DNA from: Roseiarcus sp963782255
GTDB taxonomy: Bacteria; Pseudomonadota; Alphaproteobacteria; Rhizobiales; Beijerinckiaceae
DNA length: 64,000 nucleotides
NCBI GenBank assembly: GCA_963782255.1
Contig: CAWAIS010000001.1
Span: 4,154,001 to 4,218,000, forward strand
Reading direction: 5' to 3'
Under the pieces are notes generated by a model that saw only the letters and a list, made by a program, of their open reading frames with translations, was not told where the DNA came from and ran no database searches. Position numbers and translations under genes: made by a program. Shown here in pieces: positions 44,551-57,073 of the stretch (positions are counted from its first letter, which is position 1; the number at the start of each line of letters is the position of its first letter).

Positions 44551-45419
44551 GCCCGCGCCACAGCGGCCGCGTGCCGCGCGGCGGTCGCTTCGATCCAGGC
44601 GATGAAGGCGGGCAGGCCTTCGCCCGTCTTGGCCGAGACAGTCAGCGTCTGCAGGTTTGGGTTGATCCGCAAGGCGTTGGCGAGACACTGGCCGACGTCG
44701 AAATCAAGGTGCGGCAGCAGGTCCGCCTTGTTCAAGAGCATCAGGTCGGCGGTCGCGAACATGTCCGGATATTTGAGCGGCTTGTCCTCGCCTTCGGTGA
44801 CCGAAAGCACCACGACCCGGCGCGCCTCGCCAAGGTCGAATCCAGCAGGGCACACGAGATTGCCAACGTTCTCGATGAAAAGAACCCCACCCGCCTCTGG
44901 GCGCAAGGTCTCCAGCGCATGTCCGACCATGTGCGCGTCCAGATGGCAGCCCTTCCCGGTGTTGATCTGGATCGCGTTCGCGCCTGTCGCCCGAATGCGC
45001 TCAGCGTCATTCGAGGTTTGCTGATCGCCTTCGATGACGGCGACCGGCAGCCTGCTCTTCAGCGCTTCGATTGCCTTGACGAGGAGGCACGTCTTGCCAG
45101 AGCCGGGGCTCGAGACGACGTTGAGCGCGAACAGGCGCTGGGCGGAAAACGCGCGTCGGTTGTCGCGGGCATAGGCGTCGTTTTTCGACAGGATGTCCTG
45201 CTCGATCTTGACCATCCGCGCCTCGCTCACGCCGGGCGCGTGCACGGCGAGAGCGTCGCCGTGCTCCTGCGCATCAGCGTGTGCATGATCGTGATGTGGA
45301 TGGCTATGCGGCCCGGTCCCATCGCCGTGATCGTGGACATATGTGTCCGCGTGGGCGTCCCCTGCCCTGCCCTTTTCGAGGACGATCTCGGCCTGGCCAC
45401 ATCCGCATACGCCGCACAT
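44547..45419 (-). CDS. hypB: Nickel-inserting GTPase HypB
   Basis: 290 residues. N-terminal CGVCGC metal site, then a His-rich stretch (HDHGDGTGPHSHPHHDHAHA) that may store nickel. GTPase motifs are SSPGSGKTCLL, ENVGNLVCPAGFDLGE and LLNKADLLPHLDFD. Start ATG 45417-45419 shares one base with the hypA stop. Confidence 0.95.
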   Translation of the reverse strand: MCGVCGCGQAEIVLEKGRAGDAHADTYVHDHGDGTGPHSHPHHDHAHADAQEHGDALAVHAPGVSEARMVKIEQDILSKNDAYARDNRRAFSAQRLFALNVVSSPGSGKTCLLVKAIEALKSRLPVAVIEGDQQTSNDAERIRATGANAIQINTGKGCHLDAHMVGHALETLRPEAGGVLFIENVGNLVCPAGFDLGEARRVVVLSVTEGEDKPLKYPDMFATADLMLLNKADLLPHLDFDVGQCLANALRINPNLQTLTVSAKTGEGLPAFIAWIEATAARHAAAVARA

Positions 45420-45760
45420 CAGGCGATCTCCATTTCCCGGACCTTGAGCTCGTCGCCCGCCGTCATCCGGACCGCGTAGCCCCCGCACTTTGGGCAGGGG
45501 CTGAACCGCTCGGCGAGCGCGACGGACTTTTCGCAATCCGCGCACCAGCCCGCGCCCGGAACGCGCTCGATCTCGAGCGACGCGCCCTCGGCCAAGGTTC
45601 CAGCCGAGACGGCGGCGAAGCAGAATTGCAGCGCCTCCGGCTCCACGTGGCTCAAAGCGCCGACGTCGACGAAAACCCGCGTCACTTTCCGAGCGCCCTG
45701 CATCTTCGCCGCCTCGACCGCGATTTCGACGATGCTTTCGGTCAGCGCCATCTCGTGCAC
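45419..45760 (-). CDS. hypA: Nickel metallochaperone HypA
   Basis: I place the start at GTG 45758-45760, because HypA proteins begin MHEMAL and His2 binds nickel; the ATG three codons upstream would add residues before it. Zinc site CADCEK and CPKCGG. 113 residues. First gene of the hypABFCDE operon, which here lacks any hydrogenase subunit gene nearby. Confidence 0.93.
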   Translation of the reverse strand: MHEMALTESIVEIAVEAAKMQGARKVTRVFVDVGALSHVEPEALQFCFAAVSAGTLAEGASLEIERVPGAGWCADCEKSVALAERFSPCPKCGGYAVRMTAGDELKVREMEIA

Positions 45761-45887
45761 GAACGCCATCCCGCGCCTGTCGCGGCTTACTCAGGCGCAA
45801 GCAAGCGCCCTACCCTAAGCTACGAGCATACAGACCCCGCCGCGCGCTTTCCATCGTCCTGTCGCCGGGCGATTGCGACGCTTCGTC

Positions 45888-49111
<3,224 letters not shown>

Positions 49112-49115
<4 letters not shown>

Positions 49116-50092
49116 GGCGCCGCCAGCGTGTCGCCGTCCTTGAGGCCGGCGAGGATTTCGACGCTCATGACGCCGCCGTCATCGCGCGTTTCGCCGGGCT
49201 GAACTACGATCTCGTCACCGTTCGCGAGACGCACATAATTCACGCCTGCCCGACGGTAGACGTACGACGCCGGAATGATGATCGTGCGCCGCTTACCGGT
49301 GTCGATGTAAACGCGGGTGCGCTCGCCGACGAAATAGTCGCCGAGGCCGGAGACATCAACGTCGGCGATCACGCGCCCGCCCTCAATCTCGGGATAGACG
49401 ATACGCACGCGTCCCTGGCGCGCATTGGCCTGACCCTGATCCTCAAGGCCGCGAGCGGCGATCCGCACGGTGTCGCCCGCTCGCAGGAAGCGGGCGTGCC
49501 GCTCCGGCAATTGCAGGCGCAGGATGTATTGGTCTTCGGCGAGGGTCGCGATCGTCTCCCCCGGCAAAACGACGCGACCGACCGAGACCGGAACGGTCAG
49601 GACCCGGCCGGCGCCGGGGGCGAGCACGGCGCCCTCGCTCGCCTGTTGCGCGACGACGTCCCGGTCGCTGCGCATGGCCGTGAGGTTGCGCTCGGCGACC
49701 TCGAGATTGGTCTTCGCCTGGTCGAGCTGGGTCTGGGCGCTGACGCCGCGCTTGGCGAGTTCGGCGATGCGATCGTAGTCCGTCTTCGCCTGGTCGCGCT
49801 GGGACTGCTGGGAGGCGATGCGCGCATCGAGCGCCTGCATTTGCAGCGCGAGTTTCTCGTCCGTCACGACCGCGATCTCTGCGCCCGCCAGAACCGTGTC
49901 GCCTTCCTTGACCGTCAGCGATGCGATGGTTCCGCCGATCCGCGCGCGCGCAACGAGCTGATGCACCGGCTCAACCGTCGCGATGACCGCCTTTCGATCG
50001 ACGACGTCGCTCGTGTGCGCGACGAAGCCCTGCTCGGCGAGCGCGGCCTGAAGGCCAAACAACGTGATCGTGACGAACAAAGCAGCGCGCAT
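49112..50092 (-). CDS. RND periplasmic adaptor (membrane fusion protein)
   Basis: 326 residues with an export signal (ALFVTITLFGLQAALA). Lipoyl-like halves flank a coiled-coil hairpin (QMQALDARIASQQSQRDQAK, then QLDQAKTNLEVAERNLTAM), followed by a beta barrel (GERTRVYIDTGKRRTIIIPA). Links the pump to an unidentified outer-membrane factor. First gene of the two-gene operon, divergent from the ArsR regulator. Confidence 0.9.
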
Positions 50093-50113
50093 GGACAGGC
50101 TCTTGGGAGTGGC

Positions 50114-50147
50114 TTGACCTCATATATGCGAATATGCTAAATAAGCA
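50114..50147. promoter_or_regulatory. Promoter/operator between the RND operon and its regulator
   Basis: TTGACC (50114-50119) and TAAATA (50138-50143) with 18 bp between them fit a sigma-70 promoter for the regulator. Overlapping it are two ATATGC words (50125-50138) and the palindrome TGCT-AAATA-AGCA (50135-50147). This AT-rich island in GC-rich DNA is the likely repressor site for both directions. Confidence 0.5.
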
Positions 50148-50150
50148 AGC

Positions 50151-50495
50151 ATGAATTTAGAAGACCTGCAACTAAAGGCCGGCGCCGCCGAGCGGCTCTT
50201 GAAGGCGATGGCCAGCAGGCCCCGGCTGATGATCCTGTGCGAGCTGTTGAAAGGCGAGCAGACCGTTACGGCCTTGCACCAGGCAGTCGGTCTCAGCATG
50301 TCAGCCATGTCGCAGCATCTTGCCAGGCTTCGCGCGGATCAGCTCGTGTCCACGCGGCGCGAGTCGCAGACGATCTTCTACGCCTTGTCCAATGAGGGCG
50401 CGAAGCAGATGATCGAGACGCTTTACGCTATCTTTTGTTCGCGATCGGCGCCCCAGACGGGCGAAGCCAGGACGGGAACCGCAGCGGAGAACTGA
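50151..50495 (+). CDS. ArsR-family repressor of the SqrR/BigR type
   Basis: 114 residues: winged helix with RPRLMILCELLKGEQTV, recognition helix SMSAMSQHLARLRADQLV and wing TRRESQTIFYAL. Cys30 and Cys96 are 66 residues apart, the same spacing as the reactive pairs of SqrR (C41/C107) and BigR (C42/C108), which sense persulfide or oxidants. Metal-site motifs of classical ArsR (ELCVC) are absent. It probably represses the divergent RND operon; the inducer is inferred. Confidence 0.8.
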   Translation: MNLEDLQLKAGAAERLLKAMASRPRLMILCELLKGEQTVTALHQAVGLSMSAMSQHLARLRADQLVSTRRESQTIFYALSNEGAKQMIETLYAIFCSRSAPQTGEARTGTAAEN

Positions 50496-50600
50496 AGTTC
50501 CTCGGCAAGCGCGAACAAATGTGGGGCCTTGATTTCTGACCTTGCGTAAGCCAAACGCTTCCCCGCCGCTTTATTCAACTCGACGGGAGCCCGACGGAAA

Positions 50601-50849
50601 ATGACCGCCGACACGATTCTCGATGAGATCAGAGCGATCATTAATGACGTTTTCGATATCGACCTCGAAAAGGGGAGCGTCAACGCCAACACAACCGCCA
50701 AGGACATCGAGGAATGGGACAGCCTCAGCCATATTCGGCTGATGGTTGCGATCGAGCGGAAATTCAACGTCAAATTCAAGAACTCCGAGATCGAGCAGCT
50801 CAAGCGCCTCGGCGATCTCGTCGCATTGGTCGAAGCAAAGGCTGCGTAA
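50601..50849 (+). CDS. Acyl carrier protein
   Basis: 82-residue ACP with the phosphopantetheine serine in EEWDSLSHIRLMVAIE and an acidic helix II. It is not the fatty-acid ACP (no fab genes nearby) but a dedicated carrier directly in front of the FkbH-like gene, 19 bp away. Expected to carry a glyceryl or other acyl unit for surface-glycan decoration. Confidence 0.88.
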   Translation: MTADTILDEIRAIINDVFDIDLEKGSVNANTTAKDIEEWDSLSHIRLMVAIERKFNVKFKNSEIEQLKRLGDLVALVEAKAA

Positions 50850-50868
50850 CTTCAACGACGGCGGGGGA

Positions 50869-52797
50869 ATGCCGATGTTGAAATCGATGGATTGGCTGGA
50901 GACCGCGCCTGACGACTTCCGGGACCAATTGCGGGCCCTGCAGCGGGATCTCGGCGCCGAGCGGCGCAGTGATGTCGCAATGCGCATGGTCCGTCTCGCG
51001 ACCCATGCGCTGGACGAGAATCAGTTGGTCAAGCTCGCGCGGCTTGCTAAGGTATTCGCGGCCGACGGCGCCGCGCCGCCGCTCACGTCTCTGAAGCTCG
51101 GCCTCATCGGCGACGGCACGCTCTCCCTGCTCGCTCCGGCCATTGCGGGATCCGGGCTTCGCCATCGGCTGTTGATCGACACGTTCGTCGGCGAGTTCAA
51201 CCGCGCCTTGCTTGACGCAGTGGACCCGTCGAGCCCTGTGCGCGCGGCCGGCCTCGACATGGCGCTGATCGTCAGCGACGCGCGGGTCTTGGGTCTTGTC
51301 CAGGCCGCGTCTTCGCGCGAGGAGGCGGAAGAGAAGGTCGAACGGGCGTTCCGCCAGTTGCAACAGATCGCCGAGAACCTTCGGCCTCACATCTCGTCGG
51401 CGATTTTCGTTCAGACGCTCGTTCCCCCGCTCGAACCGTTGTTTGGAAGCTTCGATCGCGTCGAAGTGGGATCGCCGTTCGCGATGATCGAATCGCTCAA
51501 CCGGCGCATCGCCGACTGGGCCGCCGGCGGCAGCGTCGTGCTCGTTGACATCGCGCGGCTCGCGACGACGGTCGGGCTGGAGATCTGGGACGATCCGCGG
51601 CACTGGCACGCCTCGAAGATCAGCTTCTCGCCCTCGCATCTGCCGGTCTATGGCGATGTTGTCGCCCGCGCGCTGGCCGCGACGCGAGGACTTTCGCGCA
51701 AATGTCTGGTGCTCGACCTCGACAACACGCTTTGGGGCGGCGTGATCGGCGACGACGGGCTCTCTGGCATTCTGCTCGGCCAGGGATCGGCGTCGGGCGA
51801 GGCGTTTCTCGCCGTCCAGAAGATGGCGCTCGAGCTTCGAGCGCGCGGAGTCGTTCTGGCGGTTTGCAGCAAGAACGAAGAGGACAACGCGCGTCTCCCT
51901 TTCCGGGAACATCCGGACATGCTGTTGCGCGAGGACCATATCGCGGTCTTTCAAGCCAACTGGACCGACAAGGCGTCCAATCTGAAGGCGATCGCCGCGG
52001 CGCTGAACATCGGCGTCGACGCGCTCGTCTTTCTCGACGACAACCCCGCCGAGCGGATGCAGGTGCGCAGGGAGCTTCCCCTAGTTGGCGTCCCCGAACT
52101 GCCGGACGATCCCGCCCTCTACCCGCGCGCGCTGGCGGCGGCCGGCTACTTCGAGGCTGTCGGGTTCTCGAAGGAGGACCGGGAGCGCGCGAATTACTAC
52201 CAGGCGAACGCTCAGCGGGCGGCCGCCCTCGACGCGAGCGGCGACATCGGCGCCTATCTGGCGTCGCTCGACATGGTCTGCACGATCGGCCTTGTCGACG
52301 AAGTGGCGAGGCCGCGGGTCGCGCAGCTTATTAACAAGTCCAACCAATTCAATCTGACCACCCGCCGATATTCGGAAAGCGAATTGGCGGCGGCGATCGA
52401 GGATCCGTCGCGGCACGTTGTGCAGGTGCGCCTCGTCGACCGTTTCGGCGACAACGGGATCATCGGCGTCCTGATTGCGGACAAGAAGGGGTCGGTGTGG
52501 GAAATCGACACCTGGCTCATGAGTTGCCGCGTCCTGGGGCGGCGGGTCGAGGAGGCGTGCCTCGCCCACCTGGCCCAGACCGCCCGCCGAGCCGGGGCGA
52601 AGGAGCTCGTCGGCAAGTACATTCCGTCGCCGAAGAACGGCATGGTCGCCGATCATTATGAGAAGCTGGGGTTTTCACCGGCCGATCGAGTCGGCGACGC
52701 CGCTCTGTGGCGCCTTTCGCTGGACGACTTCATCGCGCCGAAACTCGAGATGCGCATCGACGATCGGGTTTTGGACAAGGAAGCGGTTCCAGCATGA
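50869..52797 (+). CDS. FkbH-like HAD-superfamily protein
   Basis: 642 residues. An N-terminal SGNH-like part is followed by the HAD domain with VLDLDNTLWGGVIGDDGLSG (Asp283 and Asp285) and FLDDNPAERMQVRRELP, and a C-terminal GNAT-like region (ARPRVAQLINKSNQFNLTTR). FkbH proteins load a glyceryl unit from 1,3-bisphosphoglycerate onto an ACP. Start ATG 50869 (or 50875) lies just after the ACP stop; the upstream open frame is a shadow. Confidence 0.85.
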   Translation: MPMLKSMDWLETAPDDFRDQLRALQRDLGAERRSDVAMRMVRLATHALDENQLVKLARLAKVFAADGAAPPLTSLKLGLIGDGTLSLLAPAIAGSGLRHRLLIDTFVGEFNRALLDAVDPSSPVRAAGLDMALIVSDARVLGLVQAASSREEAEEKVERAFRQLQQIAENLRPHISSAIFVQTLVPPLEPLFGSFDRVEVGSPFAMIESLNRRIADWAAGGSVVLVDIARLATTVGLEIWDDPRHWHASKISFSPSHLPVYGDVVARALAATRGLSRKCLVLDLDNTLWGGVIGDDGLSGILLGQGSASGEAFLAVQKMALELRARGVVLAVCSKNEEDNARLPFREHPDMLLREDHIAVFQANWTDKASNLKAIAAALNIGVDALVFLDDNPAERMQVRRELPLVGVPELPDDPALYPRALAAAGYFEAVGFSKEDRERANYYQANAQRAAALDASGDIGAYLASLDMVCTIGLVDEVARPRVAQLINKSNQFNLTTRRYSESELAAAIEDPSRHVVQVRLVDRFGDNGIIGVLIADKKGSVWEIDTWLMSCRVLGRRVEEACLAHLAQTARRAGAKELVGKYIPSPKNGMVADHYEKLGFSPADRVGDAALWRLSLDDFIAPKLEMRIDDRVLDKEAVPA

Positions 52798-52835
52798 ACG
52801 ACGGGACGGCGCGGATCGCCGCGAAGGCCGGCTGA
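52794..52835 (+). other. 13-codon linking ORF between fkbH-like and MBOAT genes
   Basis: ATG overlaps the upstream stop (ATGA), encodes MNDGTARIAAKAG, and its TGA is followed without a gap by the GTG of the MBOAT gene (TGAGTG). It may serve translational coupling; the peptide itself is probably not functional. Confidence 0.35.
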
Positions 52836-54398
52836 GTGCTTTTCAACTCGTATCCTTTTATCTTCGGCTTTCTTCCACTTGCGCTGGTCCTCACCTATGC
52901 GGCCGGGCGCAGGCGCACCCCAACGCTCGCGAAGCTGACCCTCGCCCTTCTCTCTCTCGCCTTCTACGCCTATTGGCGACCGATCTACCTCTGGCTTCTC
53001 TTGTTTTCGATCGCCTTCAACTTCGCTGTCGGAGACCAAATCCAGCACGCCGTCGCCACTGACCGGAATCGAAGCGCAAAGGCTTGGTTGACCCTCGGTT
53101 TGGTCGTCGACATCGCAATGCTCGGGTGGTTCAAATACGCGAATTTTTTTGTTGACAATGTGAATGCGGTCGCGGGAACCCATTGGCAGCTGGACCACAT
53201 CATCCTGCCGCTGGCGATTTCCTTCTACACGTTCCAGAAGATCGCCTATCTGGTCAACTCCGCGCGCGGCGAGGCGCGGCCGATGAGCGTGCTCGATTTC
53301 ACGCTGTTTGCTTCCTTCTTTCCTCAGCTTATCTCTGGACCGATCGTCCACTACAAAGAGGTTGTTCCGCAACTGCAGGGGCCGCTGTTCGGAAAGCTGA
53401 TCTGGCGAAACATCCTCGTCGGATTGGTCATCCTGGCGATCGGAATGTTCAAGAAGACGGTCATCGCCGACACGCTGAGCGGCTACTCCGATCCGCTATA
53501 TGCGCTGGCCGACAGCAAGCAGTCGATCGGTTTCGTAGCCGGTTGGGCTGCCGCGCTGGCGTACACGTTTCAACTCTATTTTGACTTTTCCGGATATTCG
53601 GACATGGCGATCGGCCTTGGCCGTATGTTTGGAGTCAAACTTCCGCTGAATTTCCATTCGCCGCTTCGCGCCGCCAACATCGCCGATTATTGGCGGCGCT
53701 GGCATATGACATTGCAACGGATGCTCTACGGCTACATTTTTCAGCCGCTGTCCTTGTTCTTGATCCGCGGGACCTGGCGCCTCGAGTTGAGCGGTTGGAG
53801 CGCGTTCGCCATCAGCGTCGCGCTTCCGACCTTCTTGACCTTCATCATCTCCGGCGTCTGGCACGGCGCCGGCTGGACCTTCGTGATTTGGGGCGTGATG
53901 CATTCGGTCTACGTCAGCAGCTTCGAGATTTGGCGCGAACATCGCGCGCGGCTGCAACGCAAGCTTCGCAAGGCGAAGTTGAAGCTGCCGGAGCCGAGGC
54001 TCGGGCGACGCATTTTGGCGCGCGTCTTGACGCTCCTAGCCATCATTTTCGCCAACGTCATGTTCCGGGCAAAAACCGTGGCCGCCGCGGCCGCAGTTTG
54101 GACCGGCATGGTCGGACTGGGGCGGGCGGCAGCAAACGTCGAGAGTTTGAATTGGGGCTTGGCTGCGTCGCTCGTCGCATGCGCGTTGATTGTCGCTCTG
54201 TTTCCGAACACGCAGCAAATCATGTCCCGTTTCAACCCTGCGTATAATTGGCGAGAATGGAACGGCGTCGCGCTGCCGATTATTTCGTGGAGCTGGCGTC
54301 CGACAACCTTGGGCCTCATGCTTTCTGGCGCTGTTCTCTTCTTTGGCGTCGCGTTCATTGAGCGGGGACAAGCGGTCTTCCTTTATTTCAACTTCTGA
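52836..54398 (+). CDS. MBOAT-family membrane O-acyltransferase
   Basis: 520 residues, about ten membrane helices. Family marks: LFNSYPFIFGFLPLAL at the start, QLISGPIVHYKEVVPQL, QLYFDFSGYSDMAIGLGRMF, ADYWRRWHMTLQRML and the catalytic-type His in FIISGVWHGAGWTFVIWG. AlgI-like proteins move acyl groups from a cytoplasmic donor across the membrane to exopolysaccharide. GTG start 52836. The neighbouring ACP suggests an ACP-bound donor rather than acetyl-CoA. Confidence 0.92.
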   Translation: MLFNSYPFIFGFLPLALVLTYAAGRRRTPTLAKLTLALLSLAFYAYWRPIYLWLLLFSIAFNFAVGDQIQHAVATDRNRSAKAWLTLGLVVDIAMLGWFKYANFFVDNVNAVAGTHWQLDHIILPLAISFYTFQKIAYLVNSARGEARPMSVLDFTLFASFFPQLISGPIVHYKEVVPQLQGPLFGKLIWRNILVGLVILAIGMFKKTVIADTLSGYSDPLYALADSKQSIGFVAGWAAALAYTFQLYFDFSGYSDMAIGLGRMFGVKLPLNFHSPLRAANIADYWRRWHMTLQRMLYGYIFQPLSLFLIRGTWRLELSGWSAFAISVALPTFLTFIISGVWHGAGWTFVIWGVMHSVYVSSFEIWREHRARLQRKLRKAKLKLPEPRLGRRILARVLTLLAIIFANVMFRAKTVAAAAAVWTGMVGLGRAAANVESLNWGLAASLVACALIVALFPNTQQIMSRFNPAYNWREWNGVALPIISWSWRPTTLGLMLSGAVLFFGVAFIERGQAVFLYFNF

Positions 54399-54464
54399 CG
54401 CGGCGGTCCGAACGGATCAGCGAGACAGGCTCTCACTCGTCGCAGCAAGCTTTGGAGACGACGG

Positions 54465-55469
54465 ATGACTGGACTGAAGGCGTTCCGCAAGACGATGGCG
54501 GTCCTCGGCTTCGCCTGCACTTTTGCCGTCGGCGTCTGCTGGCTTCCAGCCAGCGCCTATCAACGATGGCAGCTTCTCGACGGCACGGACTACGAAACGC
54601 TGCGCTGGACCTACGAGCGGATTCACTTCGACCCTCGCCCGGTCGACATCGCAATCGTCGGACCCTCTAAGACGCTAAACGGGCTCAGTGCGGCGCGCAT
54701 CGAGCAGCGGCTGTCGGAACTGGGAGAACCCGCCAATGTGGCCAATTTTTCCCTGGTCGCCGACGGACGCAACGCCAACTGGGCGATCGTCGCCGAACTC
54801 TACAAAACAAAGTCTCCGAAATTGATTATCGTCGGGATCGACGACGCCCCCTTTCCTTACGGTCATCCGGCGTTCAAATATTTTGCTCCGACGAGCGCGA
54901 TCGTTTCGCCGCCGCAGCCGCTCCTGCATGACTATTTTTACGACCTCGCCTACCTCCCTTACCGGGAAGCGAAGCTGTTCGGAGCGTGGCTCTTCCCCGG
55001 CTTGGCCGGCCTGACCAAGACCTTCGACCCGCAAGACTATGCGAGAACCCGCAGCGACTTCACCTCCACCTTCACCGTAAACGGCAGAACCCTCGACATG
55101 GATCGGGTGATCCCACGCAACGTCTTGTTGGCCGAGGCGCACCTGCCGGAGAAAACCAGCATCGCGGCCCGCGCACTGTCGCTGTTCAATGAGGGCGACG
55201 ATCATGTCTATGTTCGAGAGATCGCACGCCTGGCGAAGTTGCACGGGGCAAGACTGTTGTTCGTCTTTCTGCCCACATTCAATGGTTCGGAAGAAGTCGC
55301 CGACCGCGCCTTTCTCGAGCAGTTCGGTCAGGTGCTGAGCGAAGGCGATATGGCGCAACGAGACGAGCTCTACATGAACTGGGTGCATTTCAACCATGCG
55401 GGCGCGATGATCGCCAGCGACAGGCTGGCGAAGGCGATCGCCGGTCTCGAGGCGAACAGAGGGCCGTAA
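54465..55469 (+). CDS. SGNH/AlgJ-like periplasmic transferase or esterase
   Basis: 334 residues with one N-terminal membrane helix (LGFACTFAVGVCWLPASA). The nucleophile-type block is VGPSKTLNGLSA; the C-terminal block WVHFNHAGAMIASDRLAKAI resembles the D-x-x-H block of SGNH enzymes with Asp replaced. Partner of MBOAT proteins in acyl transfer to glycans; the exact reaction is not deducible. Follows the MBOAT gene by 66 bp. Confidence 0.7.
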   Translation: MTGLKAFRKTMAVLGFACTFAVGVCWLPASAYQRWQLLDGTDYETLRWTYERIHFDPRPVDIAIVGPSKTLNGLSAARIEQRLSELGEPANVANFSLVADGRNANWAIVAELYKTKSPKLIIVGIDDAPFPYGHPAFKYFAPTSAIVSPPQPLLHDYFYDLAYLPYREAKLFGAWLFPGLAGLTKTFDPQDYARTRSDFTSTFTVNGRTLDMDRVIPRNVLLAEAHLPEKTSIAARALSLFNEGDDHVYVREIARLAKLHGARLLFVFLPTFNGSEEVADRAFLEQFGQVLSEGDMAQRDELYMNWVHFNHAGAMIASDRLAKAIAGLEANRGP

Positions 55470-55675
55470 ACGCGTTGCTCCCTTGAGGGGTCGCCGCGCC
55501 TGAGAGTGTCGATTTCGCTGTCCCCGGGGGGTCAGGCTCGCCGTCAAGGTTACTTCCAACCGAGCCTGAATTGGCAGCCAGTTGGAGAATTGTAGTCGGA
55601 CGCAGGATGCATTATTAGGTTCGCGAGCGCGCTAAATGCTACGGCGCAGCGCTTTGCCAGCAGGAGATTCGCACG

Positions 55676-57073
55676 GTGTCGGTTGGCCAGATATTGCTGA
55701 TTTTGTGGCGTCGCGGGTGGATCATCGCGCTGACGTTTTTGTTTTCGACGTTCGTCGCATTGGGCATCTTGTACTTTGTTCCAGGCCGATACGATGCGGT
55801 GGCCACCGCCAGCATCGACCCCGGCGGCCTCGATCCCGTCGCGGAGGCGGGCCAGAGCAGCGCGTCGGCGATCAGCCTGATGCAGGGAAACATGATTGAG
55901 CTTGTGCGAAGCGACCGCGTCGCGCTTGACGTCGTCAGGCGGCTCAATCTGACCGCCAATCCGCGGGTGCAAGCGCTGTACAGGGCCTCTGAGTCGTTCG
56001 GACGGGAAAACATAGACGATTGGATGGCGGCGGGCCTCGCCAAGAGCGTCGACCCCAAATTCATATTCGGCACCAACGTCTTGTCGATCAAGTACAAATC
56101 CGGTGACCCGAACCAGGCGGCGCTGATTGCGAACGCCTTTCTCGCCGCGACGATCGACGGCACGATCGCCATGAAGGCTGCGACCGGCGATCAGACGGCG
56201 CGCTGGTTCGCTCCCCAGCTCGACGAGGTGCGCAAGGAACTGGAGAACGCGCGCGCAGTCTTGGAATCCTTTCAGAAGAAGACGAACGTGGTGGCGCCGA
56301 CCGGATCCGGAACCGACACCCAAGCCAGCACGCTCATGTCGATTACGCAGGACTTGACCAACAACAAGGCCGCTTTGACCTCGCTCGAGACACGCCTCGC
56401 CAGCGGCGCGACCGATCTGTCCATCGACCCGTCCGATCCGGATCTGCAACTCGTCAACGGCCTCAAGGTGAAGCTGACCGAGGCGCAGACAGCGGTCGAG
56501 TTTGTGAAGACCACGCTCGGCGCGAACAATCCGAAAATCGTCGCCGAGACGGCCAACATCGCGGCGCTCCGCAGGCAGATCGCCGAAGCGACGGCGAGGA
56601 TGCGGGAGCACCTCAAAGATCGCATCGCCACGGTCAAACAGCAGATCACCGCGCTCGAGACGGCGCAGGCGGAAGCTCAGAAAGCCCTCATCGCCGCGCA
56701 AGCGCAGCGCGATCGGCTGATTGATCTGGAGCGCGACGTTGCTTTCCGCATGGACCAGCTCAACACGCAGGAAAAAATGGCGGCCCAGGCAAAGCTGCAG
56801 AGCAAGCTGACGTTCGCCGATATCGCGGTTCTCGACAAGGCCCAGCCTCCCATCGCCCCGTCCTTCCCGAAACCGATGGTCGTTGTCCCCGTCGGCGTCG
56901 GCGCAGGCCTGACGCTGGGGCTGATCCTCGCGATGATTGCCGAGATGACGGACCGGCGGGTGCGCTTGCCCAACGATCTGGAATTCGCCAGTTCCGCCCC
57001 GCTCCTGGGCGTCATCGACGCTTCCAGACGTTCGGTTCCGCGATTCTCCCAGCGCAGGCTGAGCCCGGCGTGA
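55676..57073 (+). CDS. Wzz-type chain-length regulator
   Basis: 465 residues from GTG 55676. N-terminal helix (RGWIIALTFLFSTFVALGIL), a long periplasmic coiled coil (about 180-380; KTTLGANNPKIVAETANIAA, EAQKALIAAQAQRDRL), PxxP-type sequence PIAPSFPKPMVV, and a C-terminal helix (VPVGVGAGLTLGLILAMIAE). It lacks the cytoplasmic BY-kinase domain, and no kinase gene is adjacent. Controls polymer length with Wzy. Confidence 0.85.
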   Translation: MSVGQILLILWRRGWIIALTFLFSTFVALGILYFVPGRYDAVATASIDPGGLDPVAEAGQSSASAISLMQGNMIELVRSDRVALDVVRRLNLTANPRVQALYRASESFGRENIDDWMAAGLAKSVDPKFIFGTNVLSIKYKSGDPNQAALIANAFLAATIDGTIAMKAATGDQTARWFAPQLDEVRKELENARAVLESFQKKTNVVAPTGSGTDTQASTLMSITQDLTNNKAALTSLETRLASGATDLSIDPSDPDLQLVNGLKVKLTEAQTAVEFVKTTLGANNPKIVAETANIAALRRQIAEATARMREHLKDRIATVKQQITALETAQAEAQKALIAAQAQRDRLIDLERDVAFRMDQLNTQEKMAAQAKLQSKLTFADIAVLDKAQPPIAPSFPKPMVVVPVGVGAGLTLGLILAMIAEMTDRRVRLPNDLEFASSAPLLGVIDASRRSVPRFSQRRLSPA

